In this document: positions 36,865 through 46,114 of the stretch, in pieces
Layout: each line of letters opens with the position of its first letter
Numbering within the stretch: the stretch's first letter is position 1
Assembly: GCA_019800895.1 (NCBI GenBank)
Contig: JAHVKF010000003.1
Location: 62,001 to 126,000, forward strand
Origin: Halomonas denitrificans
Lineage (GTDB): Bacteria > Pseudomonadota > Gammaproteobacteria > Xanthomonadales > Wenzhouxiangellaceae
Reading direction: 5' to 3'
DNA: 64,000 bases
Made by a program: the position numbers and the translations under genes
Notes under the pieces: model-generated
Database searches by the model: none
What the model was told of the DNA's origin: nothing
What the model saw: the letters and a program-made list of their open reading frames with translations, nothing else

Positions 36865-39378
36865 ATGAGCACGAAGGACTGCTTCCACTGCGGCGAACCC
36901 GTGCCGGCGGGCGTCGAGCTCTCGGTCGAGATCGACGGCCGGGCGCGCCCGATGTGCTGCAGCGGCTGCCGGGCTGTCGCCTCGATCATTCACGACGCCG
37001 GACTCGGGCGCTACTACGAATTCCGCGACCGGCTGCCCGAGCGGCCCGACCCGGAACCGTCCGGGACGGCTCCCGGCAGGTTTGCCGCCTGGGACCGGGA
37101 CGCCGTGCTGTCGCACCACGCCAGGGCGGTCGGTGCCGGCAGCGATCGTGCCGCGGCCGGGGGTGAGGATCGGCGTGCGGCGCCGTCCGCCGTCCGCATG
37201 GTCCTGGTGCTCGAGAACGTCCACTGCGCGGCCTGCGCGTGGCTGGTCCGACGCTACCTCGAGGCCTTCGACGGTGTCACGGACGCCCGGCTCGACGTCG
37301 GCGACGGCCGACTCCGGCTGCAGTTCGACCCCGCACGCACACCGCTGTCCTCGATCGCCGGTGCGCTGGACCGGCTCGGCTACCCACCGCACCTGGATTC
37401 GCCGGACGCCGCCATCGATCGCGATCGCAACGAGCGGCGCCGGATGCTGCGCTACCTGGTCGTCGCCGCGCTCGGCATGATGCAGGTGATGAGCTATGCG
37501 CTGGCCAACTACCTCGGCGCCGGAGCCTTCGGCGGCATGGACGCCGAAACGGAGCACTTCTTCAAGCTGATCAGCATGCTGGTCGCGGTGCCGGTCACGC
37601 TCTATGCGGGGCAGCCGTTCTTCCGCTCCGCGGCGGGTCACCTGGCCCGGCGCCGCCTCGGCATCGACGTGCCGGTGGCCGCCGCCATGCTGCTGGCCCT
37701 GTTCGCCAGTGTGATCATCACCTTGTTCGGCCATGGCGAGGTCTACTTCGACTCGGTCGTGATGTTCCTGTTCTTCCTCCTGCTCGGCCGCTTCGCGGTG
37801 CTGCTTGCGCGCCAGCGCTCGGGCGCCGTCCACAGCGCACTGGCCCGAGCCCTTCCGGACCAGGCGCGCCGCCTGGTCGATCGCGACGGCGGCGCGGTCG
37901 AACGTGTCGGCCTGGTCGAACTGCGCACCGGCGATCGCGTGCTGGTCGGCGACGGCGAGGTCGTGCCCGCGGACGGGACGGTGATCGAGGGCCGCGGCCG
38001 GGTCGACGAGTCGCTGGTCTCCGGCGAGTCCGAGCCCCGAGGGCGGGCGGCCGGCGATGCGGTCCTGGCCGGCTGCCTGGTCACCGGCGGATCTTTGACG
38101 GTCGAGGTCGAAGCCGTCGGGCAGGGCACGGTGCTGGCCGGGATCGCCGATCTTCTCGGCGAGGCGCGCCGACGGCGGCCGGAGCTGGCCCGGCTGGCCG
38201 ACCGGGTCGCTGGAGCGTTCATCGCCGTGATCCTGCTCTCGACCCTGGCGGCCGGGATCGCCTGGGGGCTTCACGAGCCTGATCGCGTCATCCCGGTGGT
38301 GCTGGCAATGCTGGTGGTCGCCTGTCCCTGCGCGCTTGCGCTGGGCACGCCGACGGCCCTTGCCGCGGCGACCCGGAGCCTCGCCGAGCAGGGTGTGCTG
38401 ACCGCCGACCCGGACGCGCTCGAGGCGCTGCCGCGGATCACCCACGTGATGCTCGACAAGACCGGCACCCTGACCGAGCCGCGGATGGACCTCGCGGAGG
38501 TCCGCGCCGAGGATCCCGGCACGATGCTGGCTGTCGCCGCCGCGCTGGAGCGTTCCAGCAACCATCCGATCGCCAGTGCGTTCCGGGCCCACGACGACGG
38601 TCGCACCGTGGCGAACGCCCGAAGCGTGGCCGGGGCGGGCATCCACGGCGAGGTCGGCGGCGCCACAGCGTGGCTGGGCACGCCGGCCTGGGTCACCGAA
38701 CGCAGCGGGCAGTGCGTGGACCTGCCGGAGAAGGGGCTCTGGATCGCGCTGGCCGTGGACCGTGCCGGCACGGCCGGGTTCCGGATCGACAGCCGCTTGC
38801 GTCCCGGGGCGCGCGAGCTCGTTGCGACGCTGCACGCTGCCGGCGTGGACGTGCGCCTGGCCTCCGGCGACCGGAAGGCGAACGTGGCGGCCATGGCCGA
38901 GCGGCTCGCGATTCGCCACGCCGAAGGAGAACTCTCGCCCGAAGGAAAGCTGGACCGGATCGCCGCGCTCCAGGCCGACGGCGCCCGCGTGGCGATGATC
39001 GGCGACGGCATAAATGATGCGCCGGTGCTGGCCGGCGCCGATATCGCCATAGCCCTGGCCGAAGGCGCCGCGATCGCGCGGACCCAGGCCGACCTGGTCG
39101 CCACCGGGCGCGACCTGAAGCCGCTGCTCGCGCTGTTCGGCCGCGCGCCCGCGGTGCGCCGCGTGATCCGCCAGAACCTGGCCTGGGCACTGGCCTACAA
39201 CGTCTGTGCGCTGCCGCTGGCCGCAGCCGGCTGGATTCCGCCCTGGGCCGCGGCGATCGGCATGTCGGCCAGTTCCCTGGCCGTGGTGCTGAACGCGCAG
39301 CGGCTCGGTCGGCGACGACGGCATCGCGCCGCGCCGCAGCAGGCCGTCGCCGACGCACCGATGGCGGGCGCGGCATGA
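36865..39378 (+). CDS. ccoI: copper-translocating P-type ATPase CcoI/FixI
   Basis: An 837-residue P1B-type ATPase. An N-terminal Cys-rich zinc-ribbon-like part (C-F-H-C-G, C-C-S-G-C) is followed by a heavy-metal-binding domain with C-A-A-C. The ion site C-P-C lies in V-A-C-P-C-A-L-A-L-G-T-P, the phosphorylation motif is D-K-T-G-T-L-T, and the hinge is G-D-G-I-N-D-A-P. It delivers copper across the inner membrane for CuB of the oxidase. A five-codon mini-frame at 36851-36868 overlaps the ccoI ATG as ATGA and could couple translation. The stop overlaps ccoS by 4 bp. Confidence 0.95.
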   Translation: MSTKDCFHCGEPVPAGVELSVEIDGRARPMCCSGCRAVASIIHDAGLGRYYEFRDRLPERPDPEPSGTAPGRFAAWDRDAVLSHHARAVGAGSDRAAAGGEDRRAAPSAVRMVLVLENVHCAACAWLVRRYLEAFDGVTDARLDVGDGRLRLQFDPARTPLSSIAGALDRLGYPPHLDSPDAAIDRDRNERRRMLRYLVVAALGMMQVMSYALANYLGAGAFGGMDAETEHFFKLISMLVAVPVTLYAGQPFFRSAAGHLARRRLGIDVPVAAAMLLALFASVIITLFGHGEVYFDSVVMFLFFLLLGRFAVLLARQRSGAVHSALARALPDQARRLVDRDGGAVERVGLVELRTGDRVLVGDGEVVPADGTVIEGRGRVDESLVSGESEPRGRAAGDAVLAGCLVTGGSLTVEVEAVGQGTVLAGIADLLGEARRRRPELARLADRVAGAFIAVILLSTLAAGIAWGLHEPDRVIPVVLAMLVVACPCALALGTPTALAAATRSLAEQGVLTADPDALEALPRITHVMLDKTGTLTEPRMDLAEVRAEDPGTMLAVAAALERSSNHPIASAFRAHDDGRTVANARSVAGAGIHGEVGGATAWLGTPAWVTERSGQCVDLPEKGLWIALAVDRAGTAGFRIDSRLRPGARELVATLHAAGVDVRLASGDRKANVAAMAERLAIRHAEGELSPEGKLDRIAALQADGARVAMIGDGINDAPVLAGADIAIALAEGAAIARTQADLVATGRDLKPLLALFGRAPAVRRVIRQNLAWALAYNVCALPLAAAGWIPPWAAAIGMSASSLAVVLNAQRLGRRRRHRAAPQQAVADAPMAGAA

Positions 39379-39563
39379 GCATCATCTACCTGCTGATTCC
39401 GCTGTCCCTGCTGCTGCTCGGTTTCGCACTGTGGGCGTTCTTCTGGGCCGTTCGCAACGACCAGTTCGACGACCTCGATTCCCCGGCGCTGGACGTGCTG
39501 GACGACGACGATCCGGCCGCTCGGACGGCGTCCAGGTCGGCCGACGACGGCCGCGAGCGATGA
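39375..39563 (+). CDS. ccoS: cbb3 oxidase maturation protein CcoS
   Basis: A 62-residue protein with one N-terminal helix (L-L-I-P-L-S-L-L-L-L-G-F-A-L-W-A-F-F-W) and the CcoS signature N-D-Q-F-D-D-L. It is needed for cofactor insertion into cbb3 oxidase. ATGA overlaps join it to ccoI upstream and to the SafE-like gene downstream. Confidence 0.93.
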   Translation: MSIIYLLIPLSLLLLGFALWAFFWAVRNDQFDDLDSPALDVLDDDDPAARTASRSADDGRER

Positions 39564-40273
39564 CGCCCGGCGCCGCCCTCGTGACCGGCCTGCTCGCCGG
39601 GCTGTTCGGGTCGCTGCACTGCGCGGCCATGTGCGGGGGCATCCTCGCCGTGCTGCACGGCCAGGTTCCGCGCGGACGCGACCGCCTGGCCGTGGGCTTC
39701 CACGTCGGCCGGCTGACCAGCTACCTCCTGCTGGGCCTCCTCCTGACCGCGCTCGGGGCCCTGCCCGAACGCATCCTGCCCGGTGGTGCCGCGAGCGGGC
39801 TGCGTGTCGTCCTCGGCCTTCTGCTGGTGCTGCTCGCGGCCTACATCGCGCTGCCCGGCCGCCTGCGCGATCCGCTCGGCGAAGCGGTCGCGCCGCTGAC
39901 CAGGCGCGTGCTGCCCCTGTTCGGTCGCCTGCTGCCGGCCGACCGCTTCGACAAGGCCGTCGGCCTGGGCCTGCTGTGGGGGGTGCTGCCCTGCGGCCTG
40001 CTCTACGGCGTACTGGCCGCGGCGTGGTTGCTGGGCGACGCGAGCGCCACGATCGCGCTGGTGCTCGGCTTCGGTGCCGGCACGCTGCCGCTGCTGCTCG
40101 GCGGCGGGCTGGTGGCCGCACGCCTGCGCAGCCGGCTGCGCGCGGGCGGGCTGCGCGGCGCAGCGGCGGTCGTGATGGCCGGCACCGGCGTGCTGGTGGC
40201 TGCGGGTCCGTGGCTGGCCGCGCAACTGGACCACTCGGCGGTGCGGTTCCTGGTCGACTGCGTCGCCGCCTGA
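39560..40273 (+). CDS. sulfite exporter TauE/SafE-like (DUF/UreH-type) membrane protein
   Basis: A 237-residue membrane protein with six predicted helices. The N-terminal G-S-L-H-C-A-A-M-C-G-G carries a His/Cys pair, and G-V-L-P-C-G-L-L-Y appears in the middle. Both are typical of the SafE-like proteins that sit after ccoS in many Proteobacteria. By position and metal-binding motifs it is likely linked to copper delivery for cbb3 rather than sulfite export; this is inference. It is coupled to ccoS by a 4-bp overlap and ends the ccoHIS transcription unit. Confidence 0.87.
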   Translation: MTPGAALVTGLLAGLFGSLHCAAMCGGILAVLHGQVPRGRDRLAVGFHVGRLTSYLLLGLLLTALGALPERILPGGAASGLRVVLGLLLVLLAAYIALPGRLRDPLGEAVAPLTRRVLPLFGRLLPADRFDKAVGLGLLWGVLPCGLLYGVLAAAWLLGDASATIALVLGFGAGTLPLLLGGGLVAARLRSRLRAGGLRGAAAVVMAGTGVLVAAGPWLAAQLDHSAVRFLVDCVAA

Positions 40274-40310
40274 CGCGTCCAGTGCCGCGGCCCGGCCCGG
40301 GCCGCCAAAG

Positions 40311-40352
40311 TTGATGGTGGTCAACTCCCGCCGGGTCGCGCGCTCCTAGACT
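40311..40352 (+). promoter_or_regulatory. FNR-dependent promoter of hemN
   Basis: TTGATGGTGGTCAA at 40311-40324 is an FNR box with one mismatch (ATCAA to GTCAA). TAGACT at 40347-40352 starts 22 bp later, the same spacing as before ccoN and ccoH, and matches the -10 in four of six positions. Confidence 0.8.
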
Positions 40353-40396
40353 GGACCCATCGACTCGACCGGTCCGCTCGCGATGAGGCCCCTCCG

Positions 40397-41857
40397 ATGA
40401 ATGCTCCGAATCCCCGTTCCCTCCGCCCCGACCCTTCGGCGGTCCGCCCGCGCTTCGACGGGGACCTGATCGCGCGTCACGGCGGGGAGGGGCCGCGCTA
40501 CACCTCGTATCCGACGGCGCTGCAGTTCGCCGAGACCTTTGGGCCGATCGACTGGACCGCGGCGCTTGCCGAGAGCAACCGCCTGCCGATTCCCGCCGAC
40601 CTGTCGCTCTACGTCCACGTGCCGTTCTGTGCCAACCCGTGCTTCTACTGCGGCTGCAACCGGGTCATCACCCGGTCGGCGTCGGCCGGGAGTGAGTTCC
40701 TGGTCCACCTCGAACGGGAGCTGGACCTGGTCGCGCCGCACATCGACGACGATCGCGTGGTCCGACAGGTCCACCTGGGCGGCGGCACACCGACCTTCCT
40801 GACGCCGCCGCAGATCGACCAGCTGATGCGCCTGCTGCGCTCGCACTTCCACTTCGCCGACGACGCGGAGATCGGCCTGGAGGCGGACCCGCGCTCGCTC
40901 GAGCCGGCCGACCTGCGCGCGCTGCGGGAATCGGGCTTCAACCGGCTTTCCATGGGCATCCAGGACCTCGACCCCGCCGTCCAGGCCGCGGTCAACCGAG
41001 TCCACGATCTGGCCTGCGTCTCGGGGCTGCTGGGCGCCGCACGGGGCGCGGGCTTCGACTCGATCTCGGTCGATCTGATCTACGGCCTCCCGCTTCAGAC
41101 CACCGAGGCCTTTGCACGGACCATCGAACACATCGTCGCGATGAACCCGGACCGGATCTCGCTGTTCAACTACGCCCACATGCCCGACCGCTTCAAGGCC
41201 CAGCGGCAGATCCGCAGCGAGGACCTGCCGTCGCCCGAGACCCGGCTCGCGCTGTTTCGCAACAGCCTCGACCGGTTGCTCGACGCGGGCTACGAGTTCA
41301 TCGGCATGGACCACTTCGCGCGGCCGGACGACAAGCTGGCCCGGGCCCGTCGCGCCGGGACCATGACGCGCAACTTCCAGGGCTACTCCACCCACGGCGG
41401 ACTGGACCTGCTAGCCTTCGGTCCCAGCGCGATCAGCCAGGTCGGCGACGCCTTTGCCCAGAACCATCGCGCGCTGCCGGACTGGCAGATCGACGTGACC
41501 TCGGGCCGGCTGCCCGTGGCCCGCGGTCGAAATCGATCCGTCGACGACCGGCTACGGGCCGAGGTCATCAGCGACATCATGTGCAGCGGCGAGATCCGCT
41601 TTCGCCGCTACGAGCGCGACTACGAGCTTCGGTTCGAGTCGTACTTCGCCGGTGCGCTGGCCGCGCTGAATCCGCTGGTCGAGGACGGCCTGGTCGAGCG
41701 CTTCGACGGCGGCTTCCGGGCCAGCGCCGACGGGCGGCTGTTCCTGCGCGCCATCGCGATGCCGTTCGATGCCTACCTGCGGCCGGCTGGCGGTCGGAGC
41801 GCTGCGGAAGCCCGTTCCACCTCCGGGCGCACGACGCGCTATTCCCGCATCGTATGA
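40397..41857 (+). CDS. hemN: oxygen-independent coproporphyrinogen III oxidase
   Basis: A 486-residue radical SAM enzyme. The motif C-A-N-P-C-F-Y-C-G-C (CxxxCxxC plus the extra Cys of HemN) binds the [4Fe-4S] cluster. G-G-G-T-P-T-F-L follows for SAM, and the N-terminal R-Y-T-S-Y-P-T-A segment is characteristic. It converts coproporphyrinogen III to protoporphyrinogen IX without oxygen in the cytoplasm, supplying haem under the conditions in which cbb3 is made. A near-consensus FNR box precedes it. fnr follows 93 bp downstream. Confidence 0.95.
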   Translation: MNAPNPRSLRPDPSAVRPRFDGDLIARHGGEGPRYTSYPTALQFAETFGPIDWTAALAESNRLPIPADLSLYVHVPFCANPCFYCGCNRVITRSASAGSEFLVHLERELDLVAPHIDDDRVVRQVHLGGGTPTFLTPPQIDQLMRLLRSHFHFADDAEIGLEADPRSLEPADLRALRESGFNRLSMGIQDLDPAVQAAVNRVHDLACVSGLLGAARGAGFDSISVDLIYGLPLQTTEAFARTIEHIVAMNPDRISLFNYAHMPDRFKAQRQIRSEDLPSPETRLALFRNSLDRLLDAGYEFIGMDHFARPDDKLARARRAGTMTRNFQGYSTHGGLDLLAFGPSAISQVGDAFAQNHRALPDWQIDVTSGRLPVARGRNRSVDDRLRAEVISDIMCSGEIRFRRYERDYELRFESYFAGALAALNPLVEDGLVERFDGGFRASADGRLFLRAIAMPFDAYLRPAGGRSAAEARSTSGRTTRYSRIV

Positions 41858-41909
41858 CGGCGCGCCTGCGCCCGGCGGCTCGGTACTTCGGGGAATCGGC
41901 GACCGTCTC

Positions 41910-41918
41910 TGCTATCCT
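41910..41918 (+). promoter_or_regulatory. candidate extended -10 of fnr
   Basis: TGCTATCCT fits the TGnTATnnT extended -10 form, 33 bases before the fnr ATG. No FNR box is seen in the hemN-fnr gap, so fnr could have this constitutive promoter as well as readthrough from hemN. Confidence 0.4.
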
Positions 41919-41950
41919 GCGCACGGTCGGCGCGTGCGCGAGGTCGAGCG

Positions 41951-42709
41951 ATGAGTGATCCCATTCCGTTGAAGGAAGCCGGCAAGGCGCAGGCCTCTTG
42001 CCGCGACTGCGGTCTGTTCGACCTGTGCTTCGCCCAGGACGTGGCCGAGTCCCGTCGCGAGGAGCTCGACCGCATCATCCGGCGCCAGCGCCCGCTGTCG
42101 CGCGACGTCCACCTGTTCCACGCCGGCCAGAAGCTCAAGAGCATCTGCGTGGTCCGCAGCGGCACGGTCAAGACGTACCAGATTTCCCGCGACGGCGACG
42201 AGATCGTCACCGGCTTCCACCTGCCCGGCGAACTGATCGGCCTCGACGCGATCGGCAGCGACGCACACCCGGAGTTCGCCGTCGCGCTCGAGGACAGCCG
42301 CTACTGCGAGATCCCGTTCCGCGAGTTCCAGCGCATTCTCGACGAGAGCCCGGAACTCAACCAGCTGATCCTGAAGCTCCTGTCCCTGGACATGGCCGAG
42401 ACGCGCGAACTGATGCTGGTGATCAGCCGCATGGACGCGCGAGCGCGCGTCGCGACGTTCCTGATGAACCTCTCGCGCCGCCTGACCCGTCGCGGCAAGG
42501 ACGGCGATCGATTCCGCCTGAGCATGGATCGGCGGGATATCGCCAATTACCTCGGACTGACGATCGAGACCGTCTCGCGCACCCTCAGCGCGATGCAGCG
42601 CGACGGCATGCTCGCCGTGCGCGGCAAGCTCGTCTCGATCGAGGACGCCGACGCACTGCTCGACGTCGCCGGCCGCGATCACGAGGACCTGCTCGTCGGC
42701 ACCGCCTGA
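41951..42709 (+). CDS. fnr: oxygen-sensing transcription regulator FNR/ANR
   Basis: A 252-residue CRP/FNR protein. The oxygen-labile [4Fe-4S] cluster ligands are all present: Cys17, Cys20, Cys26 and Cys119, matching the E. coli spacing. The dimer helix follows the cyclic-nucleotide-binding fold. The recognition helix reads L-T-I-E-T-V-S-R-T-L, retaining the Glu and Ser-Arg that read TTGAT. It should therefore bind the three boxes found upstream of ccoN, ccoH and hemN when oxygen is low. It is the last gene of the block; a strong hairpin follows before the convergent M14 gene. Confidence 0.95.
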   Translation: MSDPIPLKEAGKAQASCRDCGLFDLCFAQDVAESRREELDRIIRRQRPLSRDVHLFHAGQKLKSICVVRSGTVKTYQISRDGDEIVTGFHLPGELIGLDAIGSDAHPEFAVALEDSRYCEIPFREFQRILDESPELNQLILKLLSLDMAETRELMLVISRMDARARVATFLMNLSRRLTRRGKDGDRFRLSMDRRDIANYLGLTIETVSRTLSAMQRDGMLAVRGKLVSIEDADALLDVAGRDHEDLLVGTA

Positions 42710-42729
42710 AGGCTCTCCCGCTTACAGCA

Positions 42730-42759
42730 GGCGCCGGACCGACCTCCGGTCCCGGCGCC
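42730..42759. terminator. hairpin between convergent fnr and M14 genes
   Basis: GGCGCCGGACCG pairs with CGGTCCCGGCGCC around a 5-base loop, with one bulge. It has no T-tract, so it may be a Rho-assisted or bidirectional terminator. Confidence 0.5.
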
Positions 42760-42773
42760 GATGATCCGACCGG

Positions 42774-45344
42774 CTACTGCAACTGCGTGCGGCCGATCCG
42801 TTTGCTGTGGAACAGGGCGTTGGCGAACAGCTTCTCGGCCCCGGCCCAGTAGCCGCGGAACAGCACGTCGTCGGCCATCCGGATCACCAGGCCGTCGCCG
42901 AGGCGGTCGGCGCCGAGCGCGGTCGTGCCGGCCAGGTCCTCGGCCACCGGGTCGGCCAGGTAGCCGGCAACCAGCGGTGACTCTCCGTACACGCCGGGCC
43001 GGGCGTAGACGTTCGTGGACGTGCGCAGCACGTGCGCTCCCTGACGGAACAGCACCAGGTCGTCGGTGTCGTAGCCCCAGGCCAGCGGGTGGGTCGGATC
43101 GATCTCGACGGTCAGCGCAGAGCCGCCGATCAGGCGGCGCGCGAAGTCCAGTTCGTGATCGCTGTAGCGCTTGCGCTCGGCCGGCTCGTCGCGATCCTCC
43201 TCCGGGTCGTCGCCTTCTTCGACGAAGCTCCATTCGAGCTCCAGGTCCTCGACCCAGCGGGCCGAACTGCGCAGGGCGACCAGCGTTCCGCCCGAACGGA
43301 CGTAATCGACCAGCGCCGTCCGGAACGCTTCTCCACGGAATTCGTGGTTGCCGTCAGGCAGCACGAGGTGGGAGTAGCGGTCGAGATCGGCCGGCAAGCG
43401 ATTCACGTTCAGCATGGTCATGGGCTGTTCAAGGTGAACGTCGAACCAGCGCCACACGGTGCCCGCGTTGTAGGGGTTGATGCCCGGCCCGGTCAGCATC
43501 GCGACCTTCGGGGTGTCCATCACGGCCACGCTCGGGCTGCCCAGGTCGAGGCCGGCCCGGGCCAGGCCCGACCCGATCGACGCGACCTCGACGCCGAACC
43601 GTTCCGACAGCTCGGCCAGCCGTGCGCCGATGTCGGGCAGGTCGGCCGGCTGGATGCCCGAATGCACGACCAGGCTGCCGCGGCCGAAGGTCCGTTCGCC
43701 CTCGGTCGTCGACAGCGCCGTGGGTTGCTCGGCCGCCTGCACGCGGTAGCCGTCGGCGAGCAGCGCGGACAGCAGGGCCGGCGCCCGGTGCTGGCTCCAG
43801 TCCACCGCCCAGGCCAGGGCGTCCGTGTCGACCGCCGACGGCGCCGACGGGGCGGCCAGCGGCTCGGCCAGTGCGTCGCCGGTGGCCGGCAGTCGATCGA
43901 CCGCTTCGAAGGGAAGGTCGAACGCGTGCTGCAGCGGCCACGCGGACACGTCGTAGAAGGTTTCCATCGGCAGGTCGCGCGGGGTGGCGAAGATCGCCCG
44001 AACGAAGCGGGCCAGGTCCTGGCGGGCCGGAATCGCCCAGGCCGTGCCGTCGGCCTGTTCACGACCGGAAATCGTCACGCGGCCGTCGACGGGGCGCACC
44101 TCGATGCCGTGGCCGACGAGCGTCTCGAGCAGCCGGAGCGCACGCTGCGGGTCGCCGCCGTCGCCGATGAGCCAGCCGCCGCGGCGCGGCCCGGCGTCGC
44201 GCGCGTCGACGAACGACTGGCGCTGGTAGGCGCGGAGCTCGTCGCGGAGCGCAACGCTGGCTTCCAGCGTGGACAGGGACGTGCGCACCTGATTGGCGAC
44301 CGCGTCGACGAAGCGGCGCTGGCCGTAGGGTGTGTCGATGACGTGGCCGCGCGCCGTGCCCTGTTCGAACAGGATGCCGATGCCGCCGGTCAGGTCCGGA
44401 TAGGTCGAGCCCTTGCCGAGGTAGTAGTCGTCGAAGCTCTCGCGGCTGTAGTACGGCTCGCCGGCCGCGTCGAGCCGACGGGCATGGTATTCGGCGATTC
44501 GCTCGGTCAGTTCGAACACGCGCGGCGGTGTGTCCGGGTTGTTCCGCTCCGGGATGCCGGGCTGGAAGAAGTAGGTGCTGCGGTGGCCCATCTCGTGGGC
44601 GTCGGTCAGGACATGGGGCCGCCACTGACGGTAATGACGGATTCGCTGCTTCGAGACCGGGTGGGTCAGCGGCAGCCAGTCGCGGTTCAGGTCGAACCAG
44701 TAGTAGCTGGTCCGGCCGTTCGGCCAGCCCTCGGCGTGTTCGCGGTCGTTCGGGTCGGCCGACGGATGGCGGCCGCGGTGCATGTTGGCCCAGTGCGCGA
44801 AGCGATCCACGCCGTCCGGGTTGATGACCGGCTCCATGACCACGATCACGTGCTCGAACCAGTCGTCGAGCTCCGGCGCGTCGGACGCGGCGAGGAACCA
44901 CGCGACGATCGGCGCGGCCGAAGCCCCCGAGGCTTCGTTGCCGTGGACCGAGTAGCCGAGCCAGACGATCACGGGACCGGTGCCGTCGCGGCTGGCCTCG
45001 ATCCGCCCGGCGCGCAGCGCATCGAGCTGCTCGAGCCGGTCGGGCCGGCCGAAGTAGGCCAGCACGTGCTCGTTGCCGCCGCTGCTGGTGCCGATGGTCT
45101 CGACCCGCATCCGCTCCGAGCGCTCGGCCAGTTCGCGGTAATAGGCGACGAGCTCGTGGTTCCGCGGGTGACGCTCGCCGGGCGAGAAGCCGAGCAGGTC
45201 CTCGACCGACGGCAGATCGCCGCGAGCCGAAAGCGTCCGGTCCAGCCCGGGCAGGTCGGCCGCCTGCGTGGCCGTCGCGAGCAGCGGAAGGAGGAGGGCG
45301 AGGGCGGTGATCGCCAGGGCGCGGGAAAGCGGGAACGGGCGCAT
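42774..45344 (-). CDS. secreted M14-family zinc carboxypeptidase
   Basis: An 856-residue exported protein. ATG at 45344 opens a signal peptide (hydrophobic core about 9-24, A-T-Q-A-A cleavage). The M14 domain shows H-G-N-E-A-S-G (HxxE zinc ligands), V-I-N-P-D-G, F-D-L-N-R-D-W and D-A-H-E-M-G-H. The C-terminal half includes a region resembling a ThuA/glutamine-amidotransferase-like fold (L-V-L-P-D-G-N-H-E and onward) of unknown use. It should trim peptides in the periplasm or outside. It is a large version of the family. It converges on fnr and diverges from the PEBP gene. Confidence 0.85.
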   Translation of the reverse strand: MRPFPLSRALAITALALLLPLLATATQAADLPGLDRTLSARGDLPSVEDLLGFSPGERHPRNHELVAYYRELAERSERMRVETIGTSSGGNEHVLAYFGRPDRLEQLDALRAGRIEASRDGTGPVIVWLGYSVHGNEASGASAAPIVAWFLAASDAPELDDWFEHVIVVMEPVINPDGVDRFAHWANMHRGRHPSADPNDREHAEGWPNGRTSYYWFDLNRDWLPLTHPVSKQRIRHYRQWRPHVLTDAHEMGHRSTYFFQPGIPERNNPDTPPRVFELTERIAEYHARRLDAAGEPYYSRESFDDYYLGKGSTYPDLTGGIGILFEQGTARGHVIDTPYGQRRFVDAVANQVRTSLSTLEASVALRDELRAYQRQSFVDARDAGPRRGGWLIGDGGDPQRALRLLETLVGHGIEVRPVDGRVTISGREQADGTAWAIPARQDLARFVRAIFATPRDLPMETFYDVSAWPLQHAFDLPFEAVDRLPATGDALAEPLAAPSAPSAVDTDALAWAVDWSQHRAPALLSALLADGYRVQAAEQPTALSTTEGERTFGRGSLVVHSGIQPADLPDIGARLAELSERFGVEVASIGSGLARAGLDLGSPSVAVMDTPKVAMLTGPGINPYNAGTVWRWFDVHLEQPMTMLNVNRLPADLDRYSHLVLPDGNHEFRGEAFRTALVDYVRSGGTLVALRSSARWVEDLELEWSFVEEGDDPEEDRDEPAERKRYSDHELDFARRLIGGSALTVEIDPTHPLAWGYDTDDLVLFRQGAHVLRTSTNVYARPGVYGESPLVAGYLADPVAEDLAGTTALGADRLGDGLVIRMADDVLFRGYWAGAEKLFANALFHSKRIGRTQLQ

Positions 45345-45371
45345 ATCGAGGTCGGTCCGGTGCAGGGGGGC

Positions 45372-45380
45372 TGATAGGAT
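45372..45380 (+). promoter_or_regulatory. candidate extended -10 of the PEBP gene
   Basis: TGATAGGAT fits an extended -10 with T-A-G-G-A-T at 45375-45380. The expected transcript starts near 45387, about 60 bases before the chosen ATG. Confidence 0.4.
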
Positions 45381-45449
45381 ACCGACATCATGTCGCGCGA
45401 CCGCGTCCCCTTGTCGAAGCGAACCCGATCCACCCCAGAGGAGGCTCGA

Positions 45450-46097
45450 ATGCAGCTGAAATCCAACGATATCCGCGACGGCCAGGCCATCGAACCGAAG
45501 TTTGCCTTCGCCCGCCCCGATGCCGACCAGCACATGGCGCTGTCGGACAACGTCAGCCCGCACCTGGCCTGGTCCGGCGCGCCCGACGGGACGCGGTCCT
45601 TCGCCGTGCTGTGCGTCGATCCGGACGTGCCGTCGGTCGCCGACGACGTCAACCAGGAAGGCAGGACCATTCCCTCGACGCTCAAGCGGGTCGATTTCTT
45701 CCACTGGGTGATGATCGACGTGCCGCCCGACGTGACCGAGCTGGCGACGGGCGCGTGCGGAAGCGGCGTCACCGCGGGCGGCCGGAAGCAGCCCCCGGGC
45801 CCGGAGGGCAGCCGCCAGGGGCTCAACGACTACACCGACTTCCTGGCCGGCGACGAGGAGATGGCCGGCGAATACTACGGCTACGACGGACCCTGCCCGC
45901 CGTGGAACGACGAGCTCGTTCACCACTACCGGTTCACCGTCTATGCCCTGGACGTCGAGACCCTTCCGGTCTCACCCTCCTTCGACGGCCGCGAGGCGAT
46001 GGAGGCCCTGCGCGACCATGTCCTCGGCCAGGCCAGCATCACCGGGACCTATACGCTGAACCCCGAAGCCATCGAGCGCGGCCAGGAGCGGGATTGA
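45450..46097 (+). CDS. YbhB/YbcL (PEBP/Raf kinase inhibitor-like) protein
   Basis: A 215-residue phosphatidylethanolamine-binding-fold protein. It has the family segments F-A-V-L-C-V-D-P-D-V-P, W-V-M-I-D-V-P and Y-G-Y-D-G-P-C-P-P, and the late H-x-Y-R-F-T-V-Y-A-L-D segment. Insertions make it longer than E. coli YbhB. The ATG at 45450 has AGAGGAGG directly upstream and no signal peptide; an ATG at 45390 lacks a ribosome site. The ligand is unknown. Confidence 0.88.
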   Translation: MQLKSNDIRDGQAIEPKFAFARPDADQHMALSDNVSPHLAWSGAPDGTRSFAVLCVDPDVPSVADDVNQEGRTIPSTLKRVDFFHWVMIDVPPDVTELATGACGSGVTAGGRKQPPGPEGSRQGLNDYTDFLAGDEEMAGEYYGYDGPCPPWNDELVHHYRFTVYALDVETLPVSPSFDGREAMEALRDHVLGQASITGTYTLNPEAIERGQERD

Positions 46098-46114
46098 GGG
46101 AACGGCGCGGGCGC

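Noticed and set aside
34729-39324. A 1531-codon open frame antisense to ccoG, ccoH and ccoI
   Set aside because: It mirrors the high-GC codon pattern of well-supported cco genes and its translation shows no recognisable domain.
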